A DNA stretch of 64,000 nucleotides from Notospermus geniculatus (GCA_002633025.1 NMRB01000103.1:499560-563559), one strand, 5' to 3'; counted from the stretch's first letter, positions 9,219 to 20,643 are shown. Notes: a model not told the origin generated them from the letters alone. Translations and numbers: made by a program.

Positions 9219-9430
9219 GTCAGAATGGCATAGTGGAATCTCTACACCTGTCACCTCTGAGGTCCTGAGTTCGATTCATAGTCAGTACTCATGTAATGAG
9301 AGGGCAACTCTCTCTCTGACAGTAGGCTTCCTCCGGGTGCTCTGGTTTCTTCCTACATTACATAAAATCACCCTATATTATCTTAAGAGCCAATAATGAG
9401 CAAAGTTAGAGCCCATGGTTCTCGACTCAA
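9219..9430 (+). mobile_element. tRNA-derived SINE of a second family
   Basis: An A-box-like ATGGCATAGTGGAATC precedes a B-box-like GAGTTCGATTC (9267-9277) at normal tRNA spacing. Then comes a body with 'ggcttcctccgggtgctc' and 'tggtttcttccta', a motif I know as recurrent in SINEs of many invertebrates. It shares no body sequence with the SINEs at 507, 13221 and 21887. The right end is uncertain. Confidence 0.55.
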
Positions 9431-10254
9431 TATTTTTAATTTTGAGCTGAAAATGTGGTAAAATCTAACTCGTCTATATGTAGTTGCTCACCTTCAGCAG
9501 TGCGTTTATACTTTTCCTCAATTTTGGCACTGTCTAAGGCTGTATCAAAATCGTTAGTGTTCCTCTCCTGTACGAATTAGGCTTTGATTCCAATTGTTTT
9601 GCTACTTAGTAATCAGATCTGTGACTACAGCAGATCAGCAACTCCTTATTTATCAAATCAGTTCCCGGACACCTCATTATGCAAATTTGCTGTTCATGTT
9701 CAGTGAGTGTGAAGATGCGATGACCTAGATTGACTGGGTGGATAAAACGGCTTTGAAAGACACAAATTGGCTGATAATGAATGGAGATTTGATCGTGGCC
9801 AAAAGGTAGCATAGTCAATTGCGCTCAATTTTTGCCATGCGATGCTGTTATCGATACAGGATATCGTATAGGATGTCGTGCGAGGTTTAGCATCGCATGT
9901 CCGTCGAGATAATCGGACATCAATAACGAGAGATTAGAATGCATGAAAGCTGATGACACCACGCTGAAGGGTTCCCGTTGTAATCTTTATAATCTAATTG
10001 CTCGCATGTTTTGTATGCTTTTACGGTGATCGCGAATCTGATATGATCTCACTGCCATTGTGTTTGGTTGCCGTGACTCTCACACCGCTTCATCCATTGT
10101 TGAAAACTAATCAAATTGTCTGGAATGGTGTCGTTTCTCACTTGCATCAGTCGATATGGATCCTGAACCTGCGAAATCTCCTCGGTGCTTGTATCATATC
10201 AAAGCTACCGTAAGACTAAATCCTTGATAGCATGAATGATACTGCAGTTGTCTG
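9431..10254. other. Unique sequence, no gene seen
   Basis: No supported exon, RNA or repeat. Confidence 0.45.
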
Positions 10255-10380
10255 TCTGCCCATGCTGCTTTGTGCTGCTGTTCCCCCTCTGATGTCCTTC
10301 TGTTCTACTGTTCCCTTTTGATGTCCCTCTGTTCCCCTTCTGATGTTGCTTCGTGCTGCTGTTCCCTTCTATGTCCCCAT
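10255..10380 (+). repeat. Degenerate CT-rich tandem repeat
   Basis: Variants of 'tgctgttcccttctgatgtc' recur irregularly (about 20-30 bp). On the minus strand this produces a low-complexity GNSSTKQHQ-like frame that should not be read as a gene. Confidence 0.5.
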
Positions 10381-11444
10381 GTGTGGAATTCCTACCAGTG
10401 ATCGTCAGTGCTGATGCTCGTGATGTTCCTGAATTCACTCTAGGAAGCCCAGCATGCTTTGTACGTTTGCGATTTCCATTCAACCAGTCTTGAGATTTAG
10501 GAAAAAAAATCCCATGCGAGTTGCTAAGTGAGGAGGGTATGTACATGTAATAAAAAATCTTGCTCTAATAAAATCCTGGGGTACGATCCACATGCATCTT
10601 TTTACGGCAGTTTTTTTGCTGCTTGGAGAGAATCAGTGAACAGCAAGTGGCCTCAATTTGCTTGTTGGGGCCTCCTCCCATCCTGGAGGCGATCATTTGC
10701 CTATTTATGCCTTAATTACAAAACGCTGAGAGGGAGTGACTGAATTTGGCTGGAGCACTGTGGCATACTTTTCTTCTTATTGTCAAACAGGAGAATTCCC
10801 ATCCTGGGAAGAATTTCACATGGTGGGCTCATTATTGCTACTGGTCGCTGCATATCGAGGTCACACTGATTCCTGCGCCGTCCTGCCCAACAATTCGCAA
10901 TAATAGATCCCCCATTGGATAATTGACCTCCGACCTGGATATTGTTCACATGATGATGGTGTCTTTAGTGAAAAAGTCGCATTCGCCGTAATCGCTGATG
11001 GCGACTGAGTGTGCAGCTCTGTTTGTCACTGCCGGGGTCCTACAGATGGTAATTCTCAGACCATTACTACCACCACTTGAAGCAAACCATAGGCCACGAA
11101 CAGTCGTTTGGGATTTATTTGGTTAATTAAGCCTCCCTCATTACTATTTGGTGGCCCTTCTCGCGATAAGGAGCATGGTGAGTGCACCTTGTTAGAGTTG
11201 TGTTGACCTGTTGTCCGTCCTGGTTACCCAACACAGGTTGAGCGTTGTTTTTCTCAAACTCCTGGCTTGCTTTCATTAGGAGTTGATGATCGCCAGTGGC
11301 TGTGGGCGAGGCTGCATGTCTGCATTGGTTTGTAAGAAAACAGGATGGGCCCAAGAAGGATAAGCTCTAAATTTTATGGTTTTGGTGATCATCACTTTAT
11401 TCTTCTGGTGGTTTTTGGATTGCTAGCCATGCGAATAGACTCTA
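10381..11444. other. Unique sequence, no gene seen
   Basis: No domain-bearing frame, RNA gene or clear repeat. Confidence 0.45.
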
Positions 11445-11656
11445 TCACTCCAAAAGAGCGCAGCACCTGACGGTAGCTAGCTAGGCCTACAGCGTCATGA
11501 CGTCCCGTACCCCATTCTGAACGCCGTGACGTGACTTGAAAAAAATCCACTTGTTTCAGCGATTATGACGTCGTCTCACGGGAAGATGTCATGGAATGTA
11601 GTATGGGACGTCGTGACGCTGTAGCTACCATCAGGTGTTGTGCTCTTTTGGAGTGA
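11445..11656. mobile_element. MITE, 212 bp, TA target duplication
   Basis: Long inverted repeats (about 55 bp) begin TCACTCCAAAAGAGCGCAGC at the left and the reverse complement of TCACTCCAAAAGAGCACAAC at the right. They continue through GTAGCTA and CTACAGCGTCATGACGTCCC-like segments. TA flanks both ends (11443-11444 and 11657-11658), as in Tc1/mariner insertions. The arms carry several GACGTC cores. No coding capacity. Confidence 0.65.
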
Positions 11657-11658
11657 TA

Positions 11659-12970
11659 TCATCCAAATTTTTTGGCTAATACACTTTTGCTTTGAGTTTG
11701 GTCTGGCCCTGCAATCTTTCAAATTCTGATTTTTGTCGTGTTCAAGTTGGACACACCCTGTTTCAGTGATTGAGAGATGACCATGATTGTTCTTTGCCCT
11801 TAGAACAGAGCATACGGAACAGAGCATATTGTCTTGGGAGAAATCAGTTATTAGTGAACAATTACTGGATGCACCCATACAGTGGGATTAAACAAGAGGA
11901 CATTTATTATTCATATGGGAACTCTGTAATCACTCCATCTGCCTTGATATTTTAATTTGCCCAGATTAATTTAATAATAGCTGACGAGGAGCTCGGGTCT
12001 GCGGGAGACAAAAGATAGGCCACACAGTTACCACTCTCCCATGGGTTTGGGCATTATCCTACCTGCCGTTTTATACCCCACGGGCATCCACTGTGGCGAC
12101 GCGTCATTACGGGCAGGTCTCATGTGACACGGCTATTTTCACAGTAATACTCCCCTATAATCAGATTTAAGGGCAGATCAAAGATGGTGCAGATAATAGG
12201 TGTTATCCACTGATGCGAATAGCGATCCTTACGGCAGTCTGCCAACTCTTGCAGCAAAATGTCAGCTCTTGCTTTGGACTTCTGCTGACTCCATTGAAAT
12301 CTATTTATTTGTGAAACATTGGAAGACTGTTTCGATTGAAGTTGATACTCAGATGAGAAATGGAATCTGACTGAAATGTGATTCTATCATCGTCATCAGG
12401 AATGGCCCGATTGCCTCGTTGCAAGTTTGATCATGTACTTTTGATCTGATCGCCATTTCTGACTTCAGCAAAATCATCCTCTGAATTGTCGAGTTCAGGA
12501 ACCGGTGATAGTACAAAAGTGAAGTGGTTTCTCATTTGCGCATTTCCCCAAATCAGCTGGATATTGCCCATCTGAAGAGTTTTCAACAAGGAATTCGATC
12601 CCTTTTGGCCTTGACATAGCCTTGGGATGGCCTCTGTTTACACCTAATGTCACCTGTTATATGTGTCAAGAATTACTATTTCGTGCTGTATGGTCAGTTG
12701 ATAAAAGTGCATCTGGTAGCTAATAATCTTCATCAGCTGGAAATCTGACATAAGATCCTCTCTGTTCATCCCACTTGTCCTGATGGTGAAAGAGTTGTCA
12801 TCTGTTGTAGGCACTCAGTATATTAATTTAGGGCAATTACAGCCCTACTTGATCAAATTGAATGCACTTGAGAATAGTACCAACATCAGGCACAGAAAGT
12901 TGGTCAGTTAAGTGCAAGTGCATTTTCTTGTCATTGGGGTGCAAAATATTATCTTAGCAAGTTTCTGGTG
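11659..12970. other. Unique sequence, no gene seen
   Basis: No convincing exon, RNA gene or mobile element. Confidence 0.45.
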
Positions 12971-13196
12971 TCAGTGTTGGCTTGTCTTCACAACTTGACT
13001 CCAAAATGTCCTATTATCAGTGTTGGCTTGTCTTCACAACTTGACTCCAAAATGTCCTATTATCAATGTTGGCTTGTCTTCACAACTTGACTCCAAAATG
13101 TCCTATTATCAGTGTTGGCTTGTCTCCACAACTTGACTCCAAAATGTCCTATTATCAATGTTGGCTTGTCTTCACAACTTGACTCCAAAATGTCCA
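12971..13196 (+). repeat. Minisatellite, 46 bp unit, about 4.9 copies
   Basis: Units start at 12971, 13017, 13063, 13109 and 13155, exactly 46 bp apart. The core is 'gttggcttgtcttcacaac' followed by 'ttgactccaaaatgtccta'. Units differ by only one or two bases (tcagtg/tcaatg, cttcac/ctccac), so the expansion is recent. Confidence 0.9.
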
Positions 13197-13220
13197 TCAG
13201 GTTCTTGAAAGTCATGACTG

Positions 13221-13646
13221 ACGAGCCCTGATAGCTGGGTGGTTATCACATCCCCTGAGGAAGCGGCAAGTCCCAGGTTCGAATCCAGCCTGGTTTATAT
13301 GGGATATCATCCCTGGCTCTTCGCGTCTGTCGCATGGGACAGTAAGCCATGGTGCCATGGTGCCTTGTTCCTTTGCAAGGGCAAGTAAAATACCTCATCC
13401 AAGTGAGGAACATGAGTAGCCTGACGGATGGCCTCTTCCATCCTTAAAGCGGATTGTTCGCGTCTGTCCAAAGTTAACCAAAAATAATAAAACGACCCGT
13501 TTTATTCGTAACAACAACTGGTAAATGCATTGCGGCGGCCGCTCCGGAAACGGTTCTGTGGAATCTTTGACTCGGCACAAGCAGTCCGCTTTGAGGGCCA
13601 ATAATGCTATGGTTTCAGTCCGGATGGAAACATACAAATAAAAATA
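13221..13646 (+). mobile_element. tRNA-derived SINE, copy 2, interrupted
   Basis: Both promoter boxes are clear: an A box (TAGCTGGGTGGTT, 13232-13244) and a B box (GGTTCGAATCC, 13276-13286). The body matches the copies at 507 and 21887. It breaks at 13446 and resumes at about 13594 with 'gggccaataatgctatgg', equivalent to sequence that is continuous in the copy at 21887. The 3' end is A-rich ('catacaaataaaaata'). Confidence 0.8.
13447..13591. mobile_element. Small MITE nested in the SINE (145 bp)
   Basis: The inserted block begins AAGCGGATTG and ends CAGTCCGCTT, so the outer 10 bp or so form an inverted repeat with one mismatch. The flanks are TTA at the left and TGA at the right, a target duplication of PIF/Harbinger type with one mutation. 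Because the other SINE copies lack it, they serve as the empty site. Confidence 0.6.
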
Positions 13647-13759
13647 CTGATGACTGATTTACAACTGTGACTGTGTTGATGATGTGATCCCTTCAAGAAT
13701 GTGGCTATGATTGTCCAATCAGAAAAAAACGGTGACTAAGTCGATTGGTGGAGTTGTCG

Positions 13760-13840
13760 GATGTCGACCACCTGTTTTAGGTCAACAGAAGTCTCGAATC
13801 ATCCCCCTACCCAATACAGCAGTCGTGACGTGCATGATAA
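13760..13840 (+). repeat. Dispersed repeat pair, copy 1
   Basis: About 80 bp ('gtcgaccacctgtt', 'aggtcaacagaagtctc', 'cccaatacagcagtcgtga') is repeated in the same orientation at 14574-14652. The copies are about 810 bp apart. They may be ends of one element or two old insertions. Confidence 0.6.
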
Positions 13841-14573
13841 AATCCCTTGGTAATAGGAAGACAAATGATAGAAAATGATCAATTATTTTCTGTCACTTTC
13901 AATTACTCACTACAAAGTCTTCCAAAGCCTTTGATGTCCGTCGTGTTTGTCTTTCTGCTCAGGCTTAAATGCCTCGGCATAATTCATATTTGTTATCGGC
14001 GGAGCTTTTCTCTACTGATCAGAGCGAGAATTAATAGAGAGCCCCAGGCTCCATTTAGTGTGCTCATCAGAAAAATCCATCCCCGGTGGATGTTTGTGGC
14101 TCGGTGGAAAAAATCATGGGACGTGGTGGTGTTTTCTTGTGGAAGGTATTGAGGAATGCTATGATGTATATATTCTATAAAAGAAAAGCCCTTTGGATTT
14201 TATTCTCTACTTTTGTTTCATTTTCGTTTCATAATCTACCCTAATGGAAAAGTTAGAAAATGGAAGTTTTTCATCTCGGTGATGTCTTTTGATGATAATA
14301 GTTAGGCTATGTACGTTAGACATATCTTTTTTCGGTGCAGTTTTTCCATCTGTTCTGTATTGATCTTATACGAACATGACGATACATATAGAACCAACCA
14401 TCCGATAGGTTGGTTTGATGAAATGTTTCCTCGTTTGTGATTGGTTGGAGTTGGAAAGTGTTATTTCTGATGACGAAGTTGGCTTGGTTTCATCAGCATC
14501 TGTGACCCACTACGTTTTTCTAGTTCAGAAACTTGTGATCATACTGCAACTAGCCAGTTTGTGCAAGTCGGCT

Positions 14574-14652
14574 GGTGTTCGACCACCTGTTCAGGTCAAC
14601 GGAAGTCTCAAATCATGCACCCTTCCCAATACAGCAGTCGTGATGAGCATGT
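14574..14652 (+). repeat. Dispersed repeat pair, copy 2
   Basis: Partner of 13760-13840, with the same order of matching blocks and roughly 10% differences. The intervening 730 bp contains no recognised reverse transcriptase or transposase frame. Confidence 0.6.
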
Positions 14653-15327
14653 GGGTGGGCGAGATGGCAAGTAAGCATTCTGGGTGTCAGCAAAATGGTG
14701 GTACGTGAAGTAGGGGATACACCCCCTCAAAATGGGTCTCAAAGGTCACGATGGTCGGAGTTCGTCACCTCAGATCTGTGATTCCTTGCACGCACTTTCT
14801 TCCTACTTTTCCACTCAGAGTATCGCCAAATAACCCTGGCACTCCTCCGTTAAGGATGCTCTGGTATCCGATAATCAGTTACGTAAACGACCCTGAGCTT
14901 AATTTGACGCCAGTCTGACATCCTGTCATCTGAATGCAGTAAAAATGTGTCTTCCTCAGGGAGGTGGAGAATGGGCCCTTTTTAACATGCATCATTCGAT
15001 GCTTCCGTGTTCCACAGGAAAACTCTGCAGAATGTCTCTTTCCTTGTACATCAGATGACGCTTGCAGAATACAGAGCAATTCGTCATGGCAGAAGAAATT
15101 TCCGTCTGACTGATGAGAATCGGATTTTTTTGTTAGGACAGGTAAATGGCAAATGAGAAAAAGGTCTGTACCAGCATTAAGAGAATTGATGCTGGCATGC
15201 ATCGAATTCTAATTGCTTCATTGCGTTGTTGAACATTTTGCCCTGACAAATGAAGAAGGAGATGATGTCATCTTGGATTGGGAATTTTTTGCTTCAAAGT
15301 TAGTATGCAACCCCCATGATCCCACAG
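14653..15327. other. Unique sequence, no gene seen
   Basis: No supported exon, RNA gene or repeat. Confidence 0.45.
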
Positions 15328-15329
15328 TA

Positions 15330-15508
15330 AAGGCCTCTTTCCACTATAGCAGATTCTGCCGTGGCTTGTGGCGAATGGAGTGGTTTTCACAGGCATTGGG
15401 ATGATCAACAGGCCATGTATTGTTAAACCATCGAAGGATTATCCAAAACCCTGTGAAAACTGCTCGCCACAAACCATGGTTAAATCCGCTGTAGTGGAAA
15501 AGGGCCTT
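15330..15508. mobile_element. MITE, 179 bp, TA-type flanks
   Basis: The two halves are inverted copies over about 65 bp: AAGGCCTCTTTCCACTA at the left against AAGGCCCTTTTCCACTA on the opposite strand at the right, continuing through GGCTTGTGGCGA/GGTTTGTGGCGA and TTTTCACAGG. TA lies outside both ends (15328-15329 and 15509-15510). No coding capacity. Confidence 0.65.
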
Positions 15509-15818
15509 TATACTAGTGTTTGAAAGTCGAAGCTTCCACAGGGCCTTGAACCCAAACCAATGGTTTGCACCAGAACTTGAATCGGGTGTCTATGTCCAGA
15601 AATGAGCCAGAAATTATCTGGAACGGCTGTCGCTGATCAGAAGCCATCTTTGTTGGGTCCTTTTTGTGCAGCCAAAATTTTTTTGTAGCTAATCATCTGA
15701 GGTGTAAAATCCGAGTGAAACTTGCGCAAGTCAGCATCACTTTGACACTGTATTAATCCCAAGTCATCTGCATAACTGTCGAAGAGGGAATTAGTCACTC
15801 ATATCGTTATTTCCCTAG

Positions 15819-15869
15819 ATGGCGCCGGCTATCACACAGGGAATTACGGTCAATAATTTTAATGCATGT
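15819..15869 (+). CDS. Candidate 51-nt exon
   Basis: The acceptor-like ATCGTTATTTCCCTAG precedes 51 nt that are open in phase 0 (MAPAITQGITVNNFNAC), and GTAAGTGAG follows. The donor lacks the usual G at its last exon base. Length is a multiple of three, but the peptide resembles nothing I know and no neighbouring exon fixes the frame. It is weaker than the candidate at 6337. Confidence 0.18.
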
Positions 15870-16143
15870 GTAAGTGAGGTATGGTTTCCCTTGACAGGTG
15901 TTGTGGGTGACAAGTATGACCTGAGCGACTCTGTGGTCTTTGTTCCTGGCTTAAAGGGCTCGCTTGTTCATCAGTAATACTAGGGGTTATAAATGGTCTC
16001 AATTTTTGTTTGGGCGTCTCTTGCATATACATTCCTGGTCTGACTCTACCATTGTAAAATGTGTTTCAGCCTAAATAATATCGCAATCTGATTATGCAAT
16101 AAGGGGTCAAAAACGAAGAGCAAAACTCTGATTTACTACTTTA

Positions 16144-16285
16144 AGCAGGATTCATTGGCACACGGATTTCGTCCGATTCAGGTCCGTAAAAAATCGATCA
16201 AATTGACTTGAGCGTTGTCATATCTGGAAAACTAGGGACAAACGGATTGAAAACGGATCGAATCCGTGCGCCAATGAACCCCGCT
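16144..16285. mobile_element. PIF/Harbinger-type MITE, 142 bp, TTA target duplication
   Basis: The inverted repeats read AGCAGGATTCATTGGCACAC at the left and AGCGGGGTTCATTGGCGCAC on the opposite strand at the right. TTA flanks both ends exactly (16141-16143 and 16286-16288). AGC...GCT termini are shared with the element at 351. No coding capacity. Confidence 0.72.
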
Positions 16286-16854
16286 TTACCCAATGGGGCA
16301 AGCCCCCTTCTGCGAGATCCTCACAGCGGTAGTATTTACCAGGAGGACTGTAACTAGGGGTCACCGTGAGTGTTTGCCCCGCACCAGGTCGGTTCTCAAT
16401 TTGCTTGTGTGCAAACAACTGCTCACACTGTTGTTTGAAGGGCTGATGATGTCAAACACACCGCCCGTAACTCAGGATTGACTTTGCCGATTCTGTGGAC
16501 ACTTGATATTGAGAATCCTGCGATTAGGCTCAATAGAAGGTTCATAACTTTCAAATGCTCCTGGGCAGGAGGCGCACAAAGTAAACTCCCCTTTGAAACA
16601 TACAAAAGAGTTTTAAATATAGCTATCTTCCTTTGGGAGAGGTCATGTTTAGTTGGATCAGCGCAGCGGTGTTATACAATGTGGGAGTTGTCCACTTGGT
16701 GGTCACTGACCGACCCATTGTGTTATCAAACTCTTAAATTATGGCCGTGAACATCACGACAGAGTCGGTAATTTTCTGCATGCACCCAGCTTGTTCTTGT
16801 ACACTCACTGGGTCAAGCCATGTTCATCTTCTGTAGAAAGCGTGCAGTGCCTCG

Positions 16855-17040
16855 CTGTGACGTCACTTTTGACCATGCTGACGTCCACAACAAAGTGTAG
16901 ATCACGTCATGGGTTGAAGTCGCACACACTCCACTTGCGTTGATGGCAAAGTGCACCACATGGGTCGACGACGTCATTTGCCGTCAAATGTGGTGGATTT
17001 ATAGTCTGATCACATGACGCGATATTAACATCACGTGCAC
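16855..17040. promoter_or_regulatory. Cluster of CRE-like/ACGTCA motifs
   Basis: Within about 190 bp there is a perfect palindrome GTGACGTCAC, then GCTGACGTCC, ATCACGTCATG, GACGACGTCATT, ATGACGCG and CACGTG. CRE/ATF and E-box type bZIP/bHLH factors bind such cores. I see no start site or exon beside it, so the function is inference; the cluster could also come from a decayed repeat like that at 11445, which also carries GACGTC. Confidence 0.25.
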
Positions 17041-17666
17041 GCTCTCTATAGGCATTGCTCTGAACATACCAGTTAACCCCGTACCTTATACTCATTTGAG
17101 CCAAGTGTATTTGAATCTGGTAGGGCTAAACTACAGTTTCGTAAGTTGCTCTGAAGTAAAAAAAAACTGGTCTGTGCTGTACCGGTATGTAAAATATAGC
17201 ACAGCACACAAATAATTGAGTAAGTAATCCATAAATACTAGTTTAGTTAATCAAGGGGTCATATTGGCTGCCACATCAAGAACCTTTACACAATCCATCA
17301 TAATATTCGATCACCGGTTTATTCCAATCAATGTCGTTTGACAGGCGACTATTTTTTCGGTGATGAAATAAGTGGCCGTTTTCATAATGTTGCATTGTTA
17401 AAATCTTTCTTGTATAACATTGCGGTGTTCTTGTTATGAGGGCTATGAGGAAAGCATGTCCTGATCACATCTAGCATTTATAAAAAACATAATGTCGGTA
17501 ATGATATGTAATACTAGTCGTCAAATGCATACATTGTTCAGATCTGGTGCTGTATGTATGCAATTATGGTCATTTGTTGGTTGCAAATAGCGAGAAGTTA
17601 TCAGCCATGATGTGGTTTAGCTGTAATGTGGTGCTGGAATGGAGTTTGACTGGCAACACCTTTTAG

Positions 17667-17690
17667 GGAGCCGTCCAGCCTGTTGACAAG
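17667..17690 (+). CDS. Candidate 24-nt micro-exon (GAVQPVDK)
   Basis: GGCAACACCTTTTAG precedes and GTAAGAAAG follows an AAG-ending, 24-nt segment open in phase 0 (GAVQPVDK). The donor is strong and the pyrimidine tract of the acceptor is short. It lies on the same strand and, if phase 0, in the same frame class as the candidates at 6337 and 23473. There is no recognisable family. Confidence 0.25.
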
Positions 17691-19652
17691 GTAAGAAAGC
17701 TGTTTCTTTGATAGATATATCTTTCACCATTGGGTGTTGGTCCTTTCAACAAACGATAGTACCAGTTTCATGTATCTGTAGCAAAACCTGCCAATCCAGT
17801 TGGTAAAGTAATGTGCTGGGTGGCCAGTGTTCTGTCATTGTGGCCTGTTCTATTCACCATGGCTTTTTCAGGCGGCTACCTTGAACACTTCCACAAGTCT
17901 GATTTCATCAAGCTTGCAAAAATGGCATTGTCCATCTTGGCAACACTGAATATTGACTTTATCCTTTAGAGCCTGCGCTGCTGTATCATTATCGTCTATG
18001 TATCTGACTGTCAAAGGCGTTTTTATGGCTATGATATTTTTGACACTCTCCAGGCGGATAAGCTATATTACGTATTGATTCTTGTGTCATCCAGCTTAGA
18101 TTGTATGGCTTTTTAATAATCCTTTCTCTACGGTGTTTGTTCATCTCGGCAGCAGAAAAAGAAGGCGCATCCCATAGTGTCGCTCTTTTTCTGAGTAGTT
18201 TCTTCCGGCTTATGGAGAACTGTTTGTGCAAGTTGAGTTTTTCTATCATCTGGATGGATAGGTTTTTCCCAATGATACTTGTAGAAGAAGCATGCAGACT
18301 TACGAGAAGAAAAAAACCTTTTTATTTGTCACAATAGGATGGAGAATATCACCGAATGATAAAATATGTTTGCATTCTCTTTTCTGTATGTAGGATGGTA
18401 TCTCATTTCTGGTGCTTTTTGAAAAAATAACTATACGTTCTCCGTGGATGCTGTTTTTCTACTATCTTCGTGTTCTGCTTAGGTATGAAAGGACCATACT
18501 GGGAATTCTTAGTCTTCCAATAGACGCTCTCTGTTGGAAAAGTTCGTATTACTCCTCAAAGAAGTGCTTCTTTATTCATCCACATGGCATATAAAATTGA
18601 TACTTTTTATCCCTTCTCCAGCGGGGGTTCTTTATTCAGATTCTAGTTTGGTATTCATATGAAGTGGAGTCTTTTACCCATCAGTGAATGACCAAAGGAA
18701 TGTGGAATTTTTCTCACTTTTTCTGAGAAAAGTCGGATGTGGTAACATGTACGGTATTAGAAGGAAGTTAGAAGTGGCACTATTTGCTTACTCGGCGCAA
18801 TAATACAGCAGCGTGAAGTGGTTTCTTAGTATTTCAACAAATAACAGTACCTCAGATCTATATGACAGGCTCGCTTATAAATTTTTTTGTTCCGCTACTT
18901 ACAAAACATGGGATGATCCAAATCTTGGCGCTGACGCCTAAACCACACATATCTTTTTCTCCGCTGATAGGGCCTAGGGCCTACATTTCTTTCCACGCAT
19001 CATATACTTTTTATGCCCAACTTGGTGATGTAGTCAACACCTTCAATAAAGAAACATGGCAGTGTTGGGGAGAATTTTGGGTCCATCCGTTACTCTCAAT
19101 TCTTGTGGTAAAATTAATTACGTTGTCAAGGAATCTGAAAAGTTCCTATCATCCTCATGTTTGTTGTTTCTGATCTTCCGTGTTAAAATTTCCGAACATC
19201 CAGCGTAAGATACGAGACCGAAAGTTAAATGGATTAAGTCAAAACAAATTACGGAATGCAGCACTCAGTTTGTCTTCGCAAAAAACGTGTTTTATCTCAA
19301 GTTGTCATTGATGTGAAGCTTTACAAATAATAATTGAAATCCATTTTAATTATGTTACTACTTTAATTGATTTTAAAGTTGTTTGGTATTTTGTGGCGTG
19401 TTTGAGGCTTGGCTTTGTCTTTGATGTGTGATGTAGAATTGCAATTTGAATCTTGTTTGATGTTGGGAAATTGGTATAAGATTTGTCTTGCGTGCTTCTA
19501 ATGAGTTTTTGATCATTCAGTGCAGCGTAGCTTTTGAGCATTTGTATTCGTGCGCTCACATCTTCATTGTAAAGAGCTGGAATTCACTTTTGATGTCATC
19601 CCAGATGAAGCTGGTAGCATACATGCACACAAATATAGATGAGTTTCACTGC
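17691..19652. other. Unique sequence, no gene seen
   Basis: No supported RNA gene or repeat. Several small frames are open, including a TM-like one, but none has a conserved look or good splice boundaries. Confidence 0.45.
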
Positions 19653-19783
19653 TAGCAGCCACCTTGCCAAAATTAGGTCATCACCATGGGAATTTTCTTC
19701 CAGAGTGACAGATGATTGGTTCTCCCATCCCCAGTGGAGGAAATCACCATGACGATGACCTAATTCTGGCAAGATGGCTGCTA
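19653..19783. mobile_element. Palindromic repeat, possible MITE (131 bp)
   Basis: Inverted arms of about 36 bp: TAGCAGCCACCTTGCC with an opposite-strand TAGCAGCCATCTTGCC, continuing through AATTAGGTCATC and CATGG. No clear target duplication was found. The arms contain CAAGATGGCTGC, which is YY1-like. Confidence 0.5.
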
Positions 19784-20304
19784 AAAACATCTAGGCCTAT
19801 ATTATGAGAATGAAGTTCACAAACAACTCGGTTTCTATCTATGCCTTTTGTGCAACATTGCAGTTGGTCAAAACTCACAAAATTGATCTTATTTCAATGT
19901 CAAGCTTGATGAAAACCACTTTCCCACAAAAGTGGAAGTCAGTCCTATCTGCAAATCACACATTAAAATCCTTTGATTGAGCTTCAGATAATCACTTTGC
20001 AATAAAGACTAAAAATGATTGTTTAGATTGCTGTCATAAAGATAAACTTTCATAGATTTATGGGGAATGAAATAATATGGAAAATTGCTGCAATTGCATG
20101 ATCTGTTAGGTAGTTTCATAATTTTCATTGGAGATATTCATGGACGTGATATGTGGACAATGTGAGCGATTACTTTCAAATTTATGGCATTATTTATTGC
20201 CGAGTAGGATGCTATTGACACGAATCTCCACTCCTGGTGATGAAATTATTTTGAGGATAATGTGTGCACTATTGTTATCATTGATGATTATTATCTTAAC
20301 CATT

Positions 20305-20497
20305 TGTGACCCGTGCCAGCAAAATGAGTCGGAATGCGCCGGAAAGAAGACTCAAGATGACACCAGGGAACAGCTCTAGAAAGTGACAGATAGTCAAATT
20401 TCACAATGGCCAGACAATACTGAAATCAACAATCTGTTGGTACACTTTGGGTCTTCTTCTCTGTGCATTCCGACTCATCTTGCTGGCACGGGTCACA
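20305..20497. mobile_element. GTGACCC MITE, copy 4 (193 bp)
   Basis: This copy has the best-preserved ends: 33 bp starting TGTGACCCGTGCCAGC are matched at the right with one mismatch. TT lies outside each end. With copies 1 and 3 (AA and TA), the 2-bp flanks match on both sides but are not restricted to TA, so superfamily assignment is open. Confidence 0.75.
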
Positions 20498-20643
20498 TTT
20501 GTGAGTCTACTGGCATTCTGAAACACTTGCTAGTCAGGCTATAGCCCTATTTACTCAAGCTCAGTTGAAGCATGCGCAGCTGAAAATTCTGTAATGTTGA
20601 ATGGGGCTTATGACAAAGTTGCTCTCGCCTTGGGCTGCAACTA

